DNA of 64,000 nt from Caprella mutica (GCA_947561585.1 CANNZV010000123.1:496001-560000), one strand, 5' to 3'; shown: positions 35,659-49,010, counted from the first letter of the stretch. Program-made: numbers and translations. The notes: generated by a model not told the origin, from the sequence alone.

Positions 35659-37800
35659 ACGCTAAAATATTTACAATCACGTGGCGCAATAAGCATATTG
35701 CAAAAACTCGACTTTCAAACTGACCAAGGAACAAAACTGAAAACTTTAAATCTGATCCACTTTATTAATAAAAAATGTAAAAATATATATTTACAATCAG
35801 ATATATGAATGAACGAAAGGATGAAATACACTTAATTAAATAATACTTATAACAATACAAGCAAGAGATAATGTTATGGAACAGAAAATAAGAAGAATAT
35901 CGAGTTGTACTTTCCCTAATTAGGTAATAAAACAGTTGTAAGGTATAGTTTTATTCATAGTCTATCGTTTGTCGTCAGGTGAGTGAAATCAAATAGGAAA
36001 TTTATATCAAACTAATAATTGGTTAGATAATGCAAACCAAAATATAACTAAATGCGAGTAATAAAATAGAAGGATCCCCAAGAAAAAGATATAGAGGCTA
36101 TATAATAATTAATAATGACTAAAATGAACGAACTAAATATATTAAATAATGAAACAACCAGGAAATGTACAAAAATAGGACACAAAAAGTGCACAAGATG
36201 GTGCATGGTGGTGCACAAAATGGTGCACAGTGGTGTATAAGATTGTTCTCTCGGTAGTGAACAAGATGTGCAAGGTGGTGCACAAAATGGTTTTCGGTGG
36301 CTGGTTCACAAGATAGTACACTCCAACAATTAATTACAATGATTGTTAGTCACACACTCACACTACTAATAAATAAATCATTAAATAATAAATAAAAAAG
36401 AAATAAAGAAAGTATGGAAATTATATGTAATCTTATGAACATTAGACAGAAAATAGAACACATCAATAGTAATTTTCACTGGCTTAGTCATTTCACTTCT
36501 ACATACTAAAACCTATATCACATAATGGTAATTTATTACTGAATAAATAGTTAATTCTAATTCCTAGAGTGAAAAAATATCACCGTTGAACCAAGGAGTG
36601 GTACCCCTATTACTTACATCGCCTCAGCTGGACACCAGATCAATTAAATGTGCTTCTTTAAATAAAATTAATAATTGAAAAGATGAATGGTCACATTTAT
36701 AGAAATGGATTAGTTATATTTTATTAATTACTAAGGAATACATATTATAACACGATCAAATGACAAATAATCAGATTTTTTCGCTTAATTACGCAATAGT
36801 ATTTAATTACCAAGCGGTAATTAAACCGAAGAAAACTAACAAAAAATTTTTAATTGTTAATCTCATTTTCTATGAGTTATAATGAAAAGAAAACTTGTTT
36901 TAGAGTTATATTACTGTATTAGTCTATTAATAAACAGTGTTTCAGTGTTAGTGACTGTGATGTTGTGATTAAATAAAAGCTTTAAAATCCAACCACAGCT
37001 TAATTAACTCTCACTCAGTATAGATGAGTAATTAATTTGATTTGTATAATTATTGTGTTACATTGAGCAAACAGCAATTTCATGATCTGTGAAATATTTT
37101 TGGTAGTAGGGTACTTATAGTTCCTTGTTATTGATTGGTTCTACATTTTCGGACATGTCAAAAGAGAAAGAAAATCCTAAAATGGGACATGTTAAATTTC
37201 TGAACTAATTATTTTAATAACCTCATCTGAATAATAATATTGATGTTCGTAATAAATATTTACAAAAAATTATTTCGAGACACGTCTCAAAGTAATTGCA
37301 ACCTTTATTAAAGCGGGGTGTAATTAAAGCAGGGCTTTCCTGTAGTGTTCGACACAATGTTCAATTATCTTATATCACTTACAAAGAATATTTTCCGTGA
37401 AAGTGCACTATATCTTAATTACATAACAGATATTTATTCCTTCTGTGGATACTGATTAGCCAAACTACATAATTATGTTCTATGGGAACTGTCATGCTAA
37501 ATAATTTTAAAAGCTATTTTAATCAATATCAAACTCAGTAGCGTGGCATTTGTCCCTAGAAAGAAAACTTTAGTTTTAATAAGGGTTTTCTATCAAATAA
37601 ATGGAACACTCTATCGCTTGTTATTCTTCACCATTGAATTGCAATTGCTGAAATTAAATGTAATCATTGACTAAATATACCATCATACACAGAACAGATA
37701 ATGAAATAATTGATGTACTTTTCTCTTCAATTAATCAATTTCCACTCATAAAATATTTCATGTATATAAATAGACATATCCTATTTAATATTTAAAAAAT
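35040..37800. other. AT-rich spacer with simple repeats
   Basis: There is a (TA)n microsatellite at 35,627-35,656. A GGTGCACAAAATGGTGCACA-type array lies at 36,185-36,310. A pogo/Tigger-end-like block lies at 37,313-37,345 (AAAGCGGGGTGTAATTAAAG). A single hairpin arm (GGCCGTACACACGCAGGG) sits at 35,231, related to the full hairpin near 62,492. No gene was recognised. Confidence 0.6.
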
Positions 37801-38073
37801 CAGTAATGGGATCGTTAGTGTTCATACATGACCAAAAGTCATTACAGTACTCCATAAAAACGTATATCTGCTCAAGCCAGTCACAAATATGTATAGGCAT
37901 GCAGACCTGTTCTGGGAATGCATACAAACTGGAAATGGCGGCACACATTATCCTAGAGTGCCAAACAGCTTTCTTTGCTTTATTCTGAAGATGTCACCGA
38001 GTGAAGGTCACCATGAGGAATTCTTAAGGGTCAGCTCGTCTTCTCCACAGCTTTCAGTATCATTCTACCTAGG

Positions 38074-38134
38074 TATATAAGGATAGCAATTCTTCGGTAG
38101 GGCATCAGTTTGCTTACAACGAACGACAACAAAG
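38074..38134 (+). promoter_or_regulatory. TATA box and 5' non-coding exon of CBM14 gene 1
   Basis: TATATAA at 38,074-38,080 is followed about 31 bases later by an initiator-like GCATCAGTTT (A at 38,107). The short non-coding exon ends at AACAAAG|GTAAGT (38,134). The motif CATCAGTTTGCNTNNAACGA is shared by all five genes and marks the transcription start region. Confidence 0.8.
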
Positions 38135-38341
38135 GTAAGTGAAGGAGCTCTTAGCAATTTGTGGTGTTTCTTATTGGGGTCAAATAATACCAAAAAGTGA
38201 AATTTGAATCAAAATATTTCATAAATATCTTTACAATTCTATAGTACTTTCTTTTATTTTAAAATTCCATAATTGATTTAGATATAATTACTAAGTGAGT
38301 GCTGTATATTACATTCCAACATGATTTACATTGCAGACACA

Positions 38342-38809
38342 ATGGCTCGCCTCGTATTCGCCCTCTTGGCCCTCTGCGCCGCCACTGCCTACGCCAGGTT
38401 GGCCTACCAACTTCCCGACGGTGCTGAATTCATCCTCCGTGAGAGATCTTATTCACAGAGCTTCGACTGTGCTGATCGTAGATACGGGTGAGTTCAAACT
38501 CTACGAACATAGCAAAACATATGGAATATCGATTTTCATATTTCAATTCTAACTCTTTGGTACCTCGATCCTAGATTCTACGCTGATGTTGACAACAACT
38601 GCGAAATCTTCCACGTGTGCCTCCCAGTTGAAGATGATGCCGGAGAGATCATCGAATTCGCCCAGTTCTCTTTCGTGTGCGGTAACCAGACCATTTTCGA
38701 CCAGGCTACTCTGTCCTGCAACTACGAAGCCGATTCTCTACCTTGCCAAGATGCCCCTGGTCTTTACGACATTGTCAACTCTGAATTCGGAGTTGTCACC
38801 GACTACTAA
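38342..38809 (+). CDS. Secreted single-domain chitin-binding (CBM14) protein, gene 1
   Basis: Coding exons 38342-38487 and 38575-38809 (87-base intron, GGTGAGT...CTAG) encode 126 residues. The signal peptide is residues 1-18 (MARLVFALLALCAATAYA). One CBM14/peritrophin-A-like domain follows, with six cysteines spaced C-x14-C-x5-C-x19-C-x12-C-x8-C (C43, C58, C64, C84, C97, C106) and aromatics at FYADVDNNC and FHVC. This family binds chitin in cuticle or peritrophic matrix, so the protein is likely extracellular. An upstream non-coding exon ends at 38,134, and the acceptor is TTGCAG at 38,331-38,336. A poly(A)-signal variant AATATA lies near 38,870. The exon-intron-exon block is nearly identical to gene 3. 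Similar small proteins are often database-labelled as centipede-venom-like, but nothing here suggests a toxin. Confidence 0.93.
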
Positions 38810-38889
38810 ACGAAAAACAATTTATAAACACGATTATTTTATCAATTTAAATTGATATGTGATATGTATAATATAAAGCACTGGAAAAC

Positions 38890-41800
38890 TTGACCGATTA
38901 CATTTTTCTGAATACTTTTTTTTAAATTAATGTCATTTGTTTGTACACTTGAGCTTCAATTATCAAGTTTAACACACAAATTGCCATCAAAAGAACAGAT
39001 ATTCATATAAATGCCATGAATATCAAGTGTTCCTTTGTTATATTCATTATTTAATTAAATTATGTCTAAAATAGCTTTACTATCAACAATAAAAGTTTTT
39101 TAGTATAATTTTTGACTGCTATAAATTTGTATTTTAAAGTATTGTTCTAATTATTTATTGTTATTTATTTATTTAAAAGAAATAAACTCGTTTTGTCATT
39201 CAGAAAATATATAAAATTTAAGCATTGAAAATGAACTTTCTTTCCTCCCAAAATTAATTTGATATATTATTTTATCTCAAAACTTTCAAACCTTTTTAAC
39301 CTCATGATTGATAGGAAGAGTTATTCGTCATATCAAATAATTCTCCTAATCTTATACAAATCCTTTACACTGTGAACCCTTCCATTACCACAACAGTAGC
39401 AATGGTTATCAGGCCAATATTGCCAATGTTGTCCTAATATTGCAAATGTTGTACCAATATTGGCCCAAGAAGCTCTGCTATACCTACCTGGGACAAAACT
39501 AATGAAATCATCAAGAATTTACCTTAATCTGAATTATTCAAATTGAATTTTGCAGTGTTACCTCAATGTGAGTTAATTTACCTTAATTAGATAATTTATC
39601 TTACTAAGAGTAAGTTTACTTAGTTTACTAATTTACTCTAATGTGAGTTAATTTAAATTAATTAATTTACCTTACTGTGAAATATATTTTATTCAAATTA
39701 ATTAATTTCTCTTGAAGGGGCAATATTTTAATTTCAGACTTTGATTTATAGTTTATATATTCTGAATGATATTTAACTAATGAATTAGAAGGATTATTCT
39801 CTGTCTCTTATATAAAAAAAATTACAACTATTTCCATCACTCACAATCAATCAAACTTGAAAATTAATCATGTAAGTTATATTTAGGTAGGGTAGAAGAA
39901 TTAATTAAATTAATGGCAAAATTAATTGAAAAACCTAATGGAGACACTAAAAGATATTTTTTTAAATGTTATAATTTCTGTCAATTATCGGAAAATCTAT
40001 TTTCCTTTGAATAATATTCAACTATGAATGGAACAAAATATTTATTGTTACTAGTATTATTAACCCCTGAAAAAGTCACCCCGGTAAATTCCGCACGAAG
40101 TAAATTCTAAATACACTTTTGACCTAAGGTTAGGTTAGCGGGTTCATAGGGGGGGGGGAGTGAGGTTATGGGTTGATTGTTCCGACATTATTGGGCCAAA
40201 GATAATTAGGCTCCGACAGTTGGGCCTACGACGATTGAGCCCCACGACAATTGGGTCCATGACAATATTATTGGGCTCCATGAAAATTGAACACAGAAAA
40301 ATTGTGACAGTATAGACACAATAAAGGTGTGTTACTTTGTTATATATTACAGTATCATTGGTATTCTATTAAGTTAATACAGTGGACTCTGATAAAATGT
40401 GTAAATAATGTTTAACATTTACTTAACTACTTTTCATGATTAAGTTTTTGAAGAGTGTCAATATTTTTTAGATAATTATTGTTCATGATTGATTATTTTC
40501 CGGAAATGATTGTTCAGTTTATTTGTGACAATAGATGGATATAACGATATCTTTCTTTAATTAATTTTAGAACGAACCTTTTGGATACATTTTAATTAAT
40601 CGGTATAAATAAAATTAACTAAAATATGCATATATTAAACGAAGCTTAGAATAACACTTTAATGAATAGAAGTATTTTAATTAAAATTTTGTTTTCCATT
40701 TATAGACTATTTCATAATTTACGAGAAATATGCATTTTACGATTAATTTGAAGATATATTTGATAAATATTAAATAAGAAAAAATAACACTGAGCTTAAA
40801 AAAAGTTATTGTGCAAATACAACTTCCTATTTCTTAAAATTTATAATGTTTTCTAAAAGCATTTTTGCCTTTCAAATAAGTCGTTAAGTTTTTTTGGAAG
40901 ACTGGGAAGTACATGAGCTTCCACATTTCTCAAGATTAGTTCATAAAATATAATTAGCTTCAATATAATATGATTTCTCTTAATTAAACATTACTAATAT
41001 AGACTGACCATGTATGGAAAAAATATTATTTAAAATGAATTATATAAATAATGATGAAAATATTCACTAATAATTTATTTGTATAGGTTAATATATTTAA
41101 CTAAGGAGATATTATAATAAAGTTATATAATAAAGGAATATATAAAAAAGGTATCACAAGATAGTAAATATTAACACTCTAAAAAGGCGATTATGTAAAA
41201 CATTCAATACAACACTTAATTTTGTTTTGAATTATTTCTCTGATGTTATTTAAAGATTTTCTACGTACCAAAAATCTTCTCTTTAAATAAAATTTTGGGG
41301 AATTTTAACCATTGAAGTACCAATCTAAAAGACCAGTTTCTCCAATCATTTATAAACGATCAATTAAATTGATGCAGGTATCTACATTAAAGTTCTATTA
41401 TTATGTAAGTTGAATTACCTTAAAATATAAATTATAATTTGTTTCCATATGAATTAAGATTTATTTTCATCATTATTTTCCAATATAAAAATACATTTTC
41501 AATTCTCAAAAAAGATGAAATTTATATTATTGAACATTCCTTCCAAAAATATACAATCACTGGATATTTTAATTATAACTAATGAACGCAACAGTTTTTC
41601 AGGTTTACAATTTTAATTTCAGAATTTATAGTAATATTGGAAATTGTAAAATATATTTTTTATCAATTAAATGTATGATTATATACTGGATGAAAATAAA
41701 AACATAAAAGATTGAATTTATTCAAAAACTAAGTTCACATGAAATTATCTTTCATTTAAAGTCCTAACATCGATCATCGCTTAATTTTAGACATGATAGA

Positions 41801-41970
41801 AAACATACAATGTCTCAAAACAAACTAATATTAATAGACATTTTACAATATAACCCACTATAGCCTCTTCCTAATATATTTCAAATCCTTTTGGAAAAAA
41901 GAAATTAATAATAAAAAATCAGGATTGTGTTCAATATCCCACCTCGTTGTCCTTCGAGATGAAGATGGGT
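38890..41970. other. AT-rich spacer between CBM14 genes 1 and 2
   Basis: No gene was seen. At 39,405-39,480 are a few units of the CCAATATTG type that is expanded at 51,165. At 40,075-40,115 a CCCCGGTAAATTCCGC stretch resembles the 60.3 kb terminal arrays. At 40,175-40,275 is a degenerate ~16-bp array (CGACAATTGGGCCTACG, TTGGGTCCATGACAAT). Confidence 0.6.
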
Positions 41971-41976
41971 CAGTGT

Positions 41977-42037
41977 TATAAAAGCTCAGTGCATCTTCAG
42001 TCAGATATCAGTTTGCATCAAACGACGTACAACTAAG
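41977..42037 (+). promoter_or_regulatory. TATA box and 5' non-coding exon of CBM14 gene 2
   Basis: TATAAAAG at 41,977-41,984. ATCAGTTTGCATCAAACGA follows near 42,007. The exon ends at AACTAAG|GTGAGT (42,037). Confidence 0.85.
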
Positions 42038-42808
42038 GTGAGTCTCAAATCACAATATTCTATTATATTATATATATTCACTTTCTAAGTTGGCTACAAA
42101 AGTAAATAATTTACATCAAATTGTTAAGCGGGATAAGAAATATTTTCAATTTTACGAAGCATTAATACACTTCCCAGCCTTTTTGTAGCATAAGCCACTA
42201 TTAATACTGTAAAACATGGAATAGTTCAGTTATGTCATCGTGACATTTTATTAAAGGTCATCTAATATGAATAAAGAAGTTATTTAATTTAATTTTTTTT
42301 GTTGTTATACGAAAAAATGACTGATTTTATTAGTTTTTCTCTATATGGAATAGAATACATTATTATGAATGGAATCTCACGAAATCTTGTTTGATTTCAT
42401 CATTCTGTATAGGAAAGACTGGTAAATTATGTCTATACAGTAGATACATCTAATCCAAACAATACAATAAAATCTTTAATTTTCTTTTCACCCAAACATC
42501 TTTTCCGCTATATAAGGTGTAGCACTTTCACTTTCGTATGAATTTGGTTAGCACATTTTGCAGTATATGTGACTCTTATTAGGAATGCTTCTTATTATCT
42601 CAAGTAAAAAGCTGATACTTTTTTTAATCTTATACAATTGAATTGAATAAAAGCAAGAAAGTGACCACATTTTGAGAGTGAAATGATATAGTTAATTTAA
42701 TTCACTATATTTTGTACTTTGGTTTTGAAGAGAAAATATCAGACTGATATATATTTAAATTTAAAATATAGTTTAACACTGAACAAAATTGTTTACTTTC
42801 CAGACATA

Positions 42809-43287
42809 ATGGCTCGCCTCGTATTCGCCCTCTTGGCCCTCTGCGCCGCCACTGCTTACGCCAGATTGGCCTACCAACTTCCCGACGGTGCCGAATTCAT
42901 CCTTCGTCAAAGATCTTACTCACAGAACTTCGACTGCTCCAACCGCAGATACGGGTAAGAATGCACGCCAATAATGAATAATGATAATAAATTAGAAAAA
43001 AAAGATAATTCAATGTAAATAAGGATTAATATTTTATTTTTCTCTATCCTAGATTCTACGCTGATGTTGACAACAACTGCGAAATCTTCCACGTGTGCCT
43101 CCCAGTTGAGGATGATGCCGGAGAGATCATCGAATTCGCCCAGTTCTCTTTCGTGTGCGGTAACCAGACCGTCTTCGACCAGGCTACTCTGTCCTGCAAC
43201 TACGAAGCCGATTCTCTACCTTGCCAAGATGCTCCTGGTCTTTACGACATTGTCAACTCTGAATTCGGAGTTGTCATCGACAACTAA
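42809..43287 (+). CDS. Secreted single-domain chitin-binding (CBM14) protein, gene 2
   Basis: Coding exons 42809-42954 and 43053-43287 encode 126 residues. The signal peptide and six-cysteine CBM14 spacing are the same as in gene 1. Differences include RQRSYSQNFDCSNRRYG before the second cysteine and a C-terminus GVVIDN. The ATG continues an upstream open frame by chance; the acceptor TTTCCAG at 42,797-42,803 and the conserved ATGGCTCGC set the start at 42,809. AATAAA signals occur at about 43,287-43,336. Intron 1 is about 766 bases. Intron 2 (98 bases) is unrelated to those of the other genes although the exons are almost identical. Confidence 0.93.
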
Positions 43288-43339
43288 ATAAATCCTATAT
43301 TTTTCAAATAAGAGCAACGTGATATGTAAAAAATAAAAT

Positions 43340-45880
43340 TGAATTGAAATCCTCTCAAATTTTTGTGTATCCTATTTCATATTTGGTGGGTGTGATATAA
43401 ACAATTAGACAGTGGGTGGGATATAAGTACAAATATCTAATGTAAGATCTTGTTAAAACTTTTAAAATTCTATTCAGACTAAAACCTATCTCTTATTTAA
43501 TGGAATCAGCAGACACTAATTGACCAATAGAATGTTCTTCATAAAAACATTTTTTTACAAAAAGATAGAAGCAAAAAGTTAAGAAAGATGTTATTACTAT
43601 TTTCAGGTGATTTCGAGTTGATTATTAGAAAAGTTAATTGTGATATTTATAAAATTATGTTCATCATTCAAAAGAACTAACGATTCCTGCTTTCTTGAGT
43701 CATTTAAAAAAGAGATATGAAGACAAATATATTAATAGGATATTTGTGAATATAGCTCTTATAATGAAATCTGTAAAGTTAATATTTGTAGAGTAGTTTA
43801 ATTATTACTTTAACCCTGTTTAACCACCTAGCTATTTCAGTAAATAAGAATCATTGAATATAAAGATGTACAAAAGTCATGTAATCTATGGAATTTTTTG
43901 CATTGCATTAGAATTTCTCTATAATGAAATCTAGTATTTATAGGGAATCACCCTAATTAGACTTACATCAGGAGTGAACATATTTTGTCTGCCACAAATT
44001 CCATTGAGTTTTAAATGCATCTCTATATAGTTAATCAGGTGTAAGAGAAGTTCTACCAGTAAAACTCTTCTACAGCATCTTTCAGAGAAACTGTCAACTA
44101 TGAAGTGACTAATTGACCCACTTAATGTACACCAATTTTTATTTACACTGTTAACCCTAATGAGTTTGACGTGTGTTTTCTGGGCACATCTATTTTAAAT
44201 TACTTTACATCTTTCATGTCATTCCTTTAAATTTACTGGCCTTTCGCGACTTTGTTCCTACATAAATACAAAATTTATTTTTGTATATAAAAGTTTAAAA
44301 ATATTAACGTATCAGCGTAAATCAGCGTAAATCATGTAAATTGTGGAATTAATTGTACTGTGGTGCGTGTGGCAATATAGTAATACAGTTCGGTTAGCCA
44401 ATACGCACGAATTTGTTCACGTTTTTGTGGAGTACAGACACATGCGCAAGCTGTGATTGGTTCACACCCCACCCAATCACAGTTCAGTTGCCAATGTCTT
44501 AAATACCTATGTATTTATTTCTACTTATATATTTAATATTTTACTTGAAATTTGGTACACATTAGTTTAGTATTTACTAACAACTTGTAAAAATACAATA
44601 CCGTAGGCTTATTAATAAGATATGTGTTTTTAATACATAGTCAAACCTTCCCGTTGATTCCGACAGTGAAACTCATTAGTGTTAAGTTTTAAAGGTAATA
44701 AAATGAAATTTTACTGTAACCTCTTATTATAATACGCCTGGCTTGGATGCTGAAACGCTTCACATTCATTGTGAAGTGATATCGGGGGCCGAATTCAAAT
44801 CAAAGATGACCTGGTCAATTTTAGCACCCACAAAAAGAGTTTCGCGGAGGAATTCCTTTATTCCGACGAGATGAGCGATGTTGGGCTTTGCTTCGGTGAA
44901 TCCACAAGATACTGAAGAACAGTAATTATTGAATATACAACGTAAAAGCTATTCTGAATTTCTTATGCACTTATAACCGATTGTATTTATAATATATAAA
45001 ATAAATATGATGCCATCATAAGAGTAGGCTTATTTTGGTGTTTCGGGGAAAAGAGCCTAATTTTGTGAATTTATCTAAAATTCAATTTAGTGTTTTGTTG
45101 TGGATAATGTATATTAGAAATAAATTTAATTTGCTATTGTATTTTGAATTTGTTTGATGGTTTTCCTATATATGGTATTGATTAAGGTATACTCTTTTTC
45201 TTGATTAGTGGTTGGCGTGACTAAATTAATTGAATTTCCTCTATTGCGATATTGAGAAGATTAGAAGTAAAAAGGCTATAGAACAAAAAGATACAAAAAA
45301 ATATAAGCGCTATGGATTAGATTTTTTGAAGATCTAAACATGTAATTAATTAAATCCAGTTCAATTTTCTACCTTGAATTTCAATGGTTAACTCAATAAT
45401 TAGAAAGTCTTGACACAAGTACATCCAATTTGATGTTTGGATGGCTATTATTGAAATAATTGAAGAAGTCCAATGCTTGTTGAGTTGATGATTATTAAAT
45501 AAAATAAAAGTTTCGTCTACATAAATCTACCTTGTAAAACAGTGGTTTGTTTTCATGCCGTAATTGCGGTCAATGAATTTTCTTCTAAATCAACTGAATT
45601 TATGTATTACCTATGGTAGAAGAGTATGGTAATTTGGAAAACCCATTTCCAATCCTTGAAATTGCTTATAAAGATTTGGGTTGAAACGAAAATAGCTCTC
45701 GTCAAAAAGGAAATCTAAAAGTTTTGAAAAATGTTATCGTGAAATATTATCAAATGTGTCATTAATATTTCGGAAAAGTGTATAAATTTATAATATATTT
45801 TTGATTTCAACTACTGAAACATTCGTGGAACATGCACTATGAAATGATTCCTAGCCTAGTTTGCTCGGCGAAATTTTGGG
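43340..45880. other. Spacer with one coding-like patch
   Basis: It is mostly AT-rich. At 44,718-44,915 a GC-richer stretch reads YNTPGLDAETLHIHCEVISG in one plus-strand frame, then after a shift KDDLVNFSTHKKSFAEEFLY in another. This looks like a frameshifted gene fragment, not recognised. A short palindrome CTGTGATTGG...CCAATCACAG lies near 44,451-44,482. Confidence 0.4.
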
Positions 45881-45886
45881 TGAACG

Positions 45887-46735
45887 GAAATGGTCCCACA
45901 GGAAATAGGACTACATAAAAAAAGCCCACAGGAAAAATAGACGCAGAAAATATACCAACAGGGGAAAATGCCTACAAAGAAAAATGCCCACAAGCATAAA
46001 AATCCGAAAGGAAAAAAGCACACAAGGAAAAAGGCTCACAAGGAAAATTGTTCACAGGTCTAAAAACTCACAACTACATAATATTAAAAATGATTCTTGT
46101 GAAAATTACTATATAAAAATATTTTTCAAAAGTTTACTATAATCTTCTTGCTTTGTCTTATTGACATATAAGTTGTTTAATGTTTATGCTTCAGGCAGCT
46201 GCTATATGGCGTAGTTTTAGTTTTGGATCGACATTGGTTAGTTGTTTTGTATTTCTTATTTAGGAATCGAAAATTTATTTCAATTCAATATTTATTTCAA
46301 TGTTATAAAATTGTCAGTGAATAATGAATATACATTTTTATCTCTTTCCTTATTTGAATATTCACATTTTCCCTCCGCAAAATATAAATAGATTTTTCAT
46401 ATAGAATACTATAGAGAAAAGTAAGTACGGCTCACTAACTAACTTCAGTCTCAAACGAAAGAAACCCTAATGAAAATCATAGCTTATAAACACTCATAAA
46501 ATTATTAAATCGTATTAATTGTGCATTTTATTTAATTTTAATATAAATTTAATTTATGTAATATTTAGACACTTTCCATATTTGGCTTCATAAAATCAAA
46601 ATAAAAGTTAGTAATTCAAATCAGTATTATATATTGTGGGCTTTTTCCTTGTTGACATTTTTACCTGTGGGCAGTTTAATTTCCTTGCGGGCATTATTCT
46701 TTGTGGGCTTTTTTCCTGTGGACATATTGTTAAAA
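45887..46735. mobile_element. Element bounded by inverted CCCACAAGGAAAAATG arrays
   Basis: The left array (45,893-46,066) repeats units like GCCCACAGGAAAAATAG, GCCTACAAAGAAAAAT and CTCACAAGGAAAATTG. The right array (46,632-46,728) carries the reverse complement (GTGGGCTTTTTCCTTGTTGA, CCTGTGGGCAGTTTAATTTC, GTGGGCTTTTTTCCTGTGGA). The interior is about 560 bases and AT-rich, with no gene. Confidence 0.7.
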
Positions 46736-46739
46736 ATTC

Positions 46740-48030
46740 AAAATGTAATTTACATACATATGAACAAAAATTTAAGGTCACTTTAACAAATCAATTTTAC
46801 TTTAGCAAGATTTATTAAACCATGGTTGAATAAAAATTGCTAAAGTTCAATTTGTTAAAGTTACATTTAAAAAATTATATTTATCTTAGTTGCATCTCAC
46901 TCTTTTAACTTTAAATTTACAATTTACCACTATATACTTAGGAATTTACAATCCACAAAGAAAATTCCAAACGGACAAATTTCCGCCGGGTACAATTCCT
47001 GTCACCTAAGAAACTATTTTGTAACTGCAAATGAAATAATTACTACATGGATATGGAGTCAAAGAATTGTATTGAATTAGATGCATTGTAATTATTAGTG
47101 GAGAGAAGAAAAAGCTTTCTTGAAATTAAATTTCCTAGAAAATAATAGTGAGAGCCGTCGTGGACGAATTTTCTGAGGACGAATGTTCCGTGTACGAATA
47201 TTCCGTGGACGAATTTTCCGGTCATTTCTATATATATATATAGGCTATAACAGAAAATATTGGTCTAGATGGACAGTTGTCCTCGTACATCTTCGTTAGT
47301 CCATATATACAATAAATGTTTCCAATTTGTTAGTCCGGAGATTAATAAATCTTGTAAAACTGGTCACTGATGGCGCCTTCTACCCTTGAGTTTGCGTAAT
47401 GATGTGCATCTTCTATTATTAGTACTATATAGTCACCTCTTATCCTATGTGACAATTTGATATAAATCACTTTGACAGGACGTGATATGCAAGATGAGTA
47501 TGCTATATTAATTGATACCGTCGAAATAGTTCCTTAATATTCTTCTAGTTATAGTTAAATATATTTTTTATTTAATGGTAAATCATTATGGATCACCATG
47601 TACTTGTTAGAATTAGACTGATTAAAACTATCATATTTTTACATATACAGCGTGAATGAAGCTCCTGCAGTCTACAACAGGCATATTTTTAAGGTCTGTA
47701 CAATAGTCTATACATAATAACCATACAACAATTTCCTCTACTTCATATTTACCATAATAACTAATTCACATAAACTATAGAGAGGAATTTAAATGTTGAA
47801 TATTTTTATGGAAGGTCAAAATTTATTCATATATCAGTGTACAATTAAATATTCTATACCTCAAATTATTTTATCTTAAAATTATCATACAAGGTAATTT
47901 AAATACAATAGCCACATAAATATTTCAAGTTCTAATCACACTTTATATCATTCTTTTCGATTATTCTATAAACAAAAACTTATACATAAAAAACAGGCTT
48001 CCTTCCAAATTATCCCAAAATTTTCATTGC
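46740..48030. other. Spacer with another short array
   Basis: At 47,150-47,222 are five units around CGTGGACGAATTTTCCG, about 15 bp each. At 46,950-47,000 a single related AAACGGACAAATTTCCGCCG block may be its opposite end. Otherwise it is AT-rich without a gene. Confidence 0.5.
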
Positions 48031-48038
48031 GCATAGTC

Positions 48039-48099
48039 TATAAAAGGTAAACTTCTCTAGGAAGGAACATCAGTTGATATCAAACGACCGACAACACAG
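48039..48099 (+). promoter_or_regulatory. TATA box and 5' non-coding exon of CBM14 gene 3
   Basis: TATAAAAG at 48,039-48,046. CATCAGTTGATATCAAACGA lies at 48,069. The exon ends at AACACAG|GTAATG (48,099). Confidence 0.85.
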
Positions 48100-48548
48100 G
48101 TAATGTAATTGTGACAACTTAATCTTCATGTATATTGTTATTTAGTCTTCAGGATTATAGAAAGTATTATCTATCATCAATAGGACAAATAGTTAAATGC
48201 CAAACCAAATAATTTAAAATTTGATTGATAATGAGATATGGTGAAAATTATTTGGGTTATTTTCTTCATTCAAAAATTAGCAAACTTATGTACGAAAATT
48301 GTACAATAATTAATAAACAGATAAAATATCGTATAAATAACCAGAATAAGTAATGAGATGAAAAGTAACTAATTATTTAGATAGTTACATACATAACTAT
48401 TTACTAAAACACTAAAATACATTACATTCTCTCGAATTCAGTTTCATAATGCAATCTTCCGATATGACTTCATTCAGATTACCTAACACAAGGAAATATA
48501 ATAAAATCTCAAATAATCTTGATTCCATATCATATTTTCACAGACATA

Positions 48549-49010
48549 ATGGCTCGCCTCGTATTCGCCCTCTTGGCCCTCTGCGCCGCCAGTGCCTACG
48601 CCAGGTTGGCCTACCAACTTCCCGACGGTGCTGAATTCATCCTCCGTGAGAGATCTTATTCACAGAGCTTCGACTGTGCTGATCGTAGATACGGGTGAGT
48701 TCAAACTCTACGAGCATAGCAAAACATATGGAATATTGATTTTCATATTTCAATTCTAACTCTTTGGTACCTCGATCCTAGATTCTACGCTGATGTTGAC
48801 AACAACTGCGAAATCTTCCACGTGTGCCTCCCAGTTGAAGATGATGCCGGAGAGATCATCGAATTTGCCCAGTTCTCTTTCGTGTGCGGTAACCAGACCG
48901 TTTTCGACCAGGCTACTCTGTCCTGCAACTACGAAGCCGATTCTCTACCTTGCCAAGATGCTCCTGGTCTTTACGACATTGTCAACTCTGAATTCGGAGT
49001 TGTCATCTAA
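48549..49010 (+). CDS. Secreted single-domain chitin-binding (CBM14) protein, gene 3
   Basis: Coding exons 48549-48694 and 48782-49010 encode 124 residues, two fewer than the others because the frame stops at GVVI. The signal peptide has Ser for Thr (CAASAYA). The CBM14 cysteines are all present. From the acceptor to the end of the coding sequence it is almost identical to gene 1, including the 87-base intron (about two differences). Intron 1 and the 3' region show no such similarity. AATAAA lies near 49,168. Probably functional. Confidence 0.92.

Noticed and set aside
25725..37345. One long pogo/Tigger element between the end-like motifs at 25.73 and 37.31 kb
   Set aside because: The distance is far too large, the motifs are imperfect, and unrelated elements lie between them.
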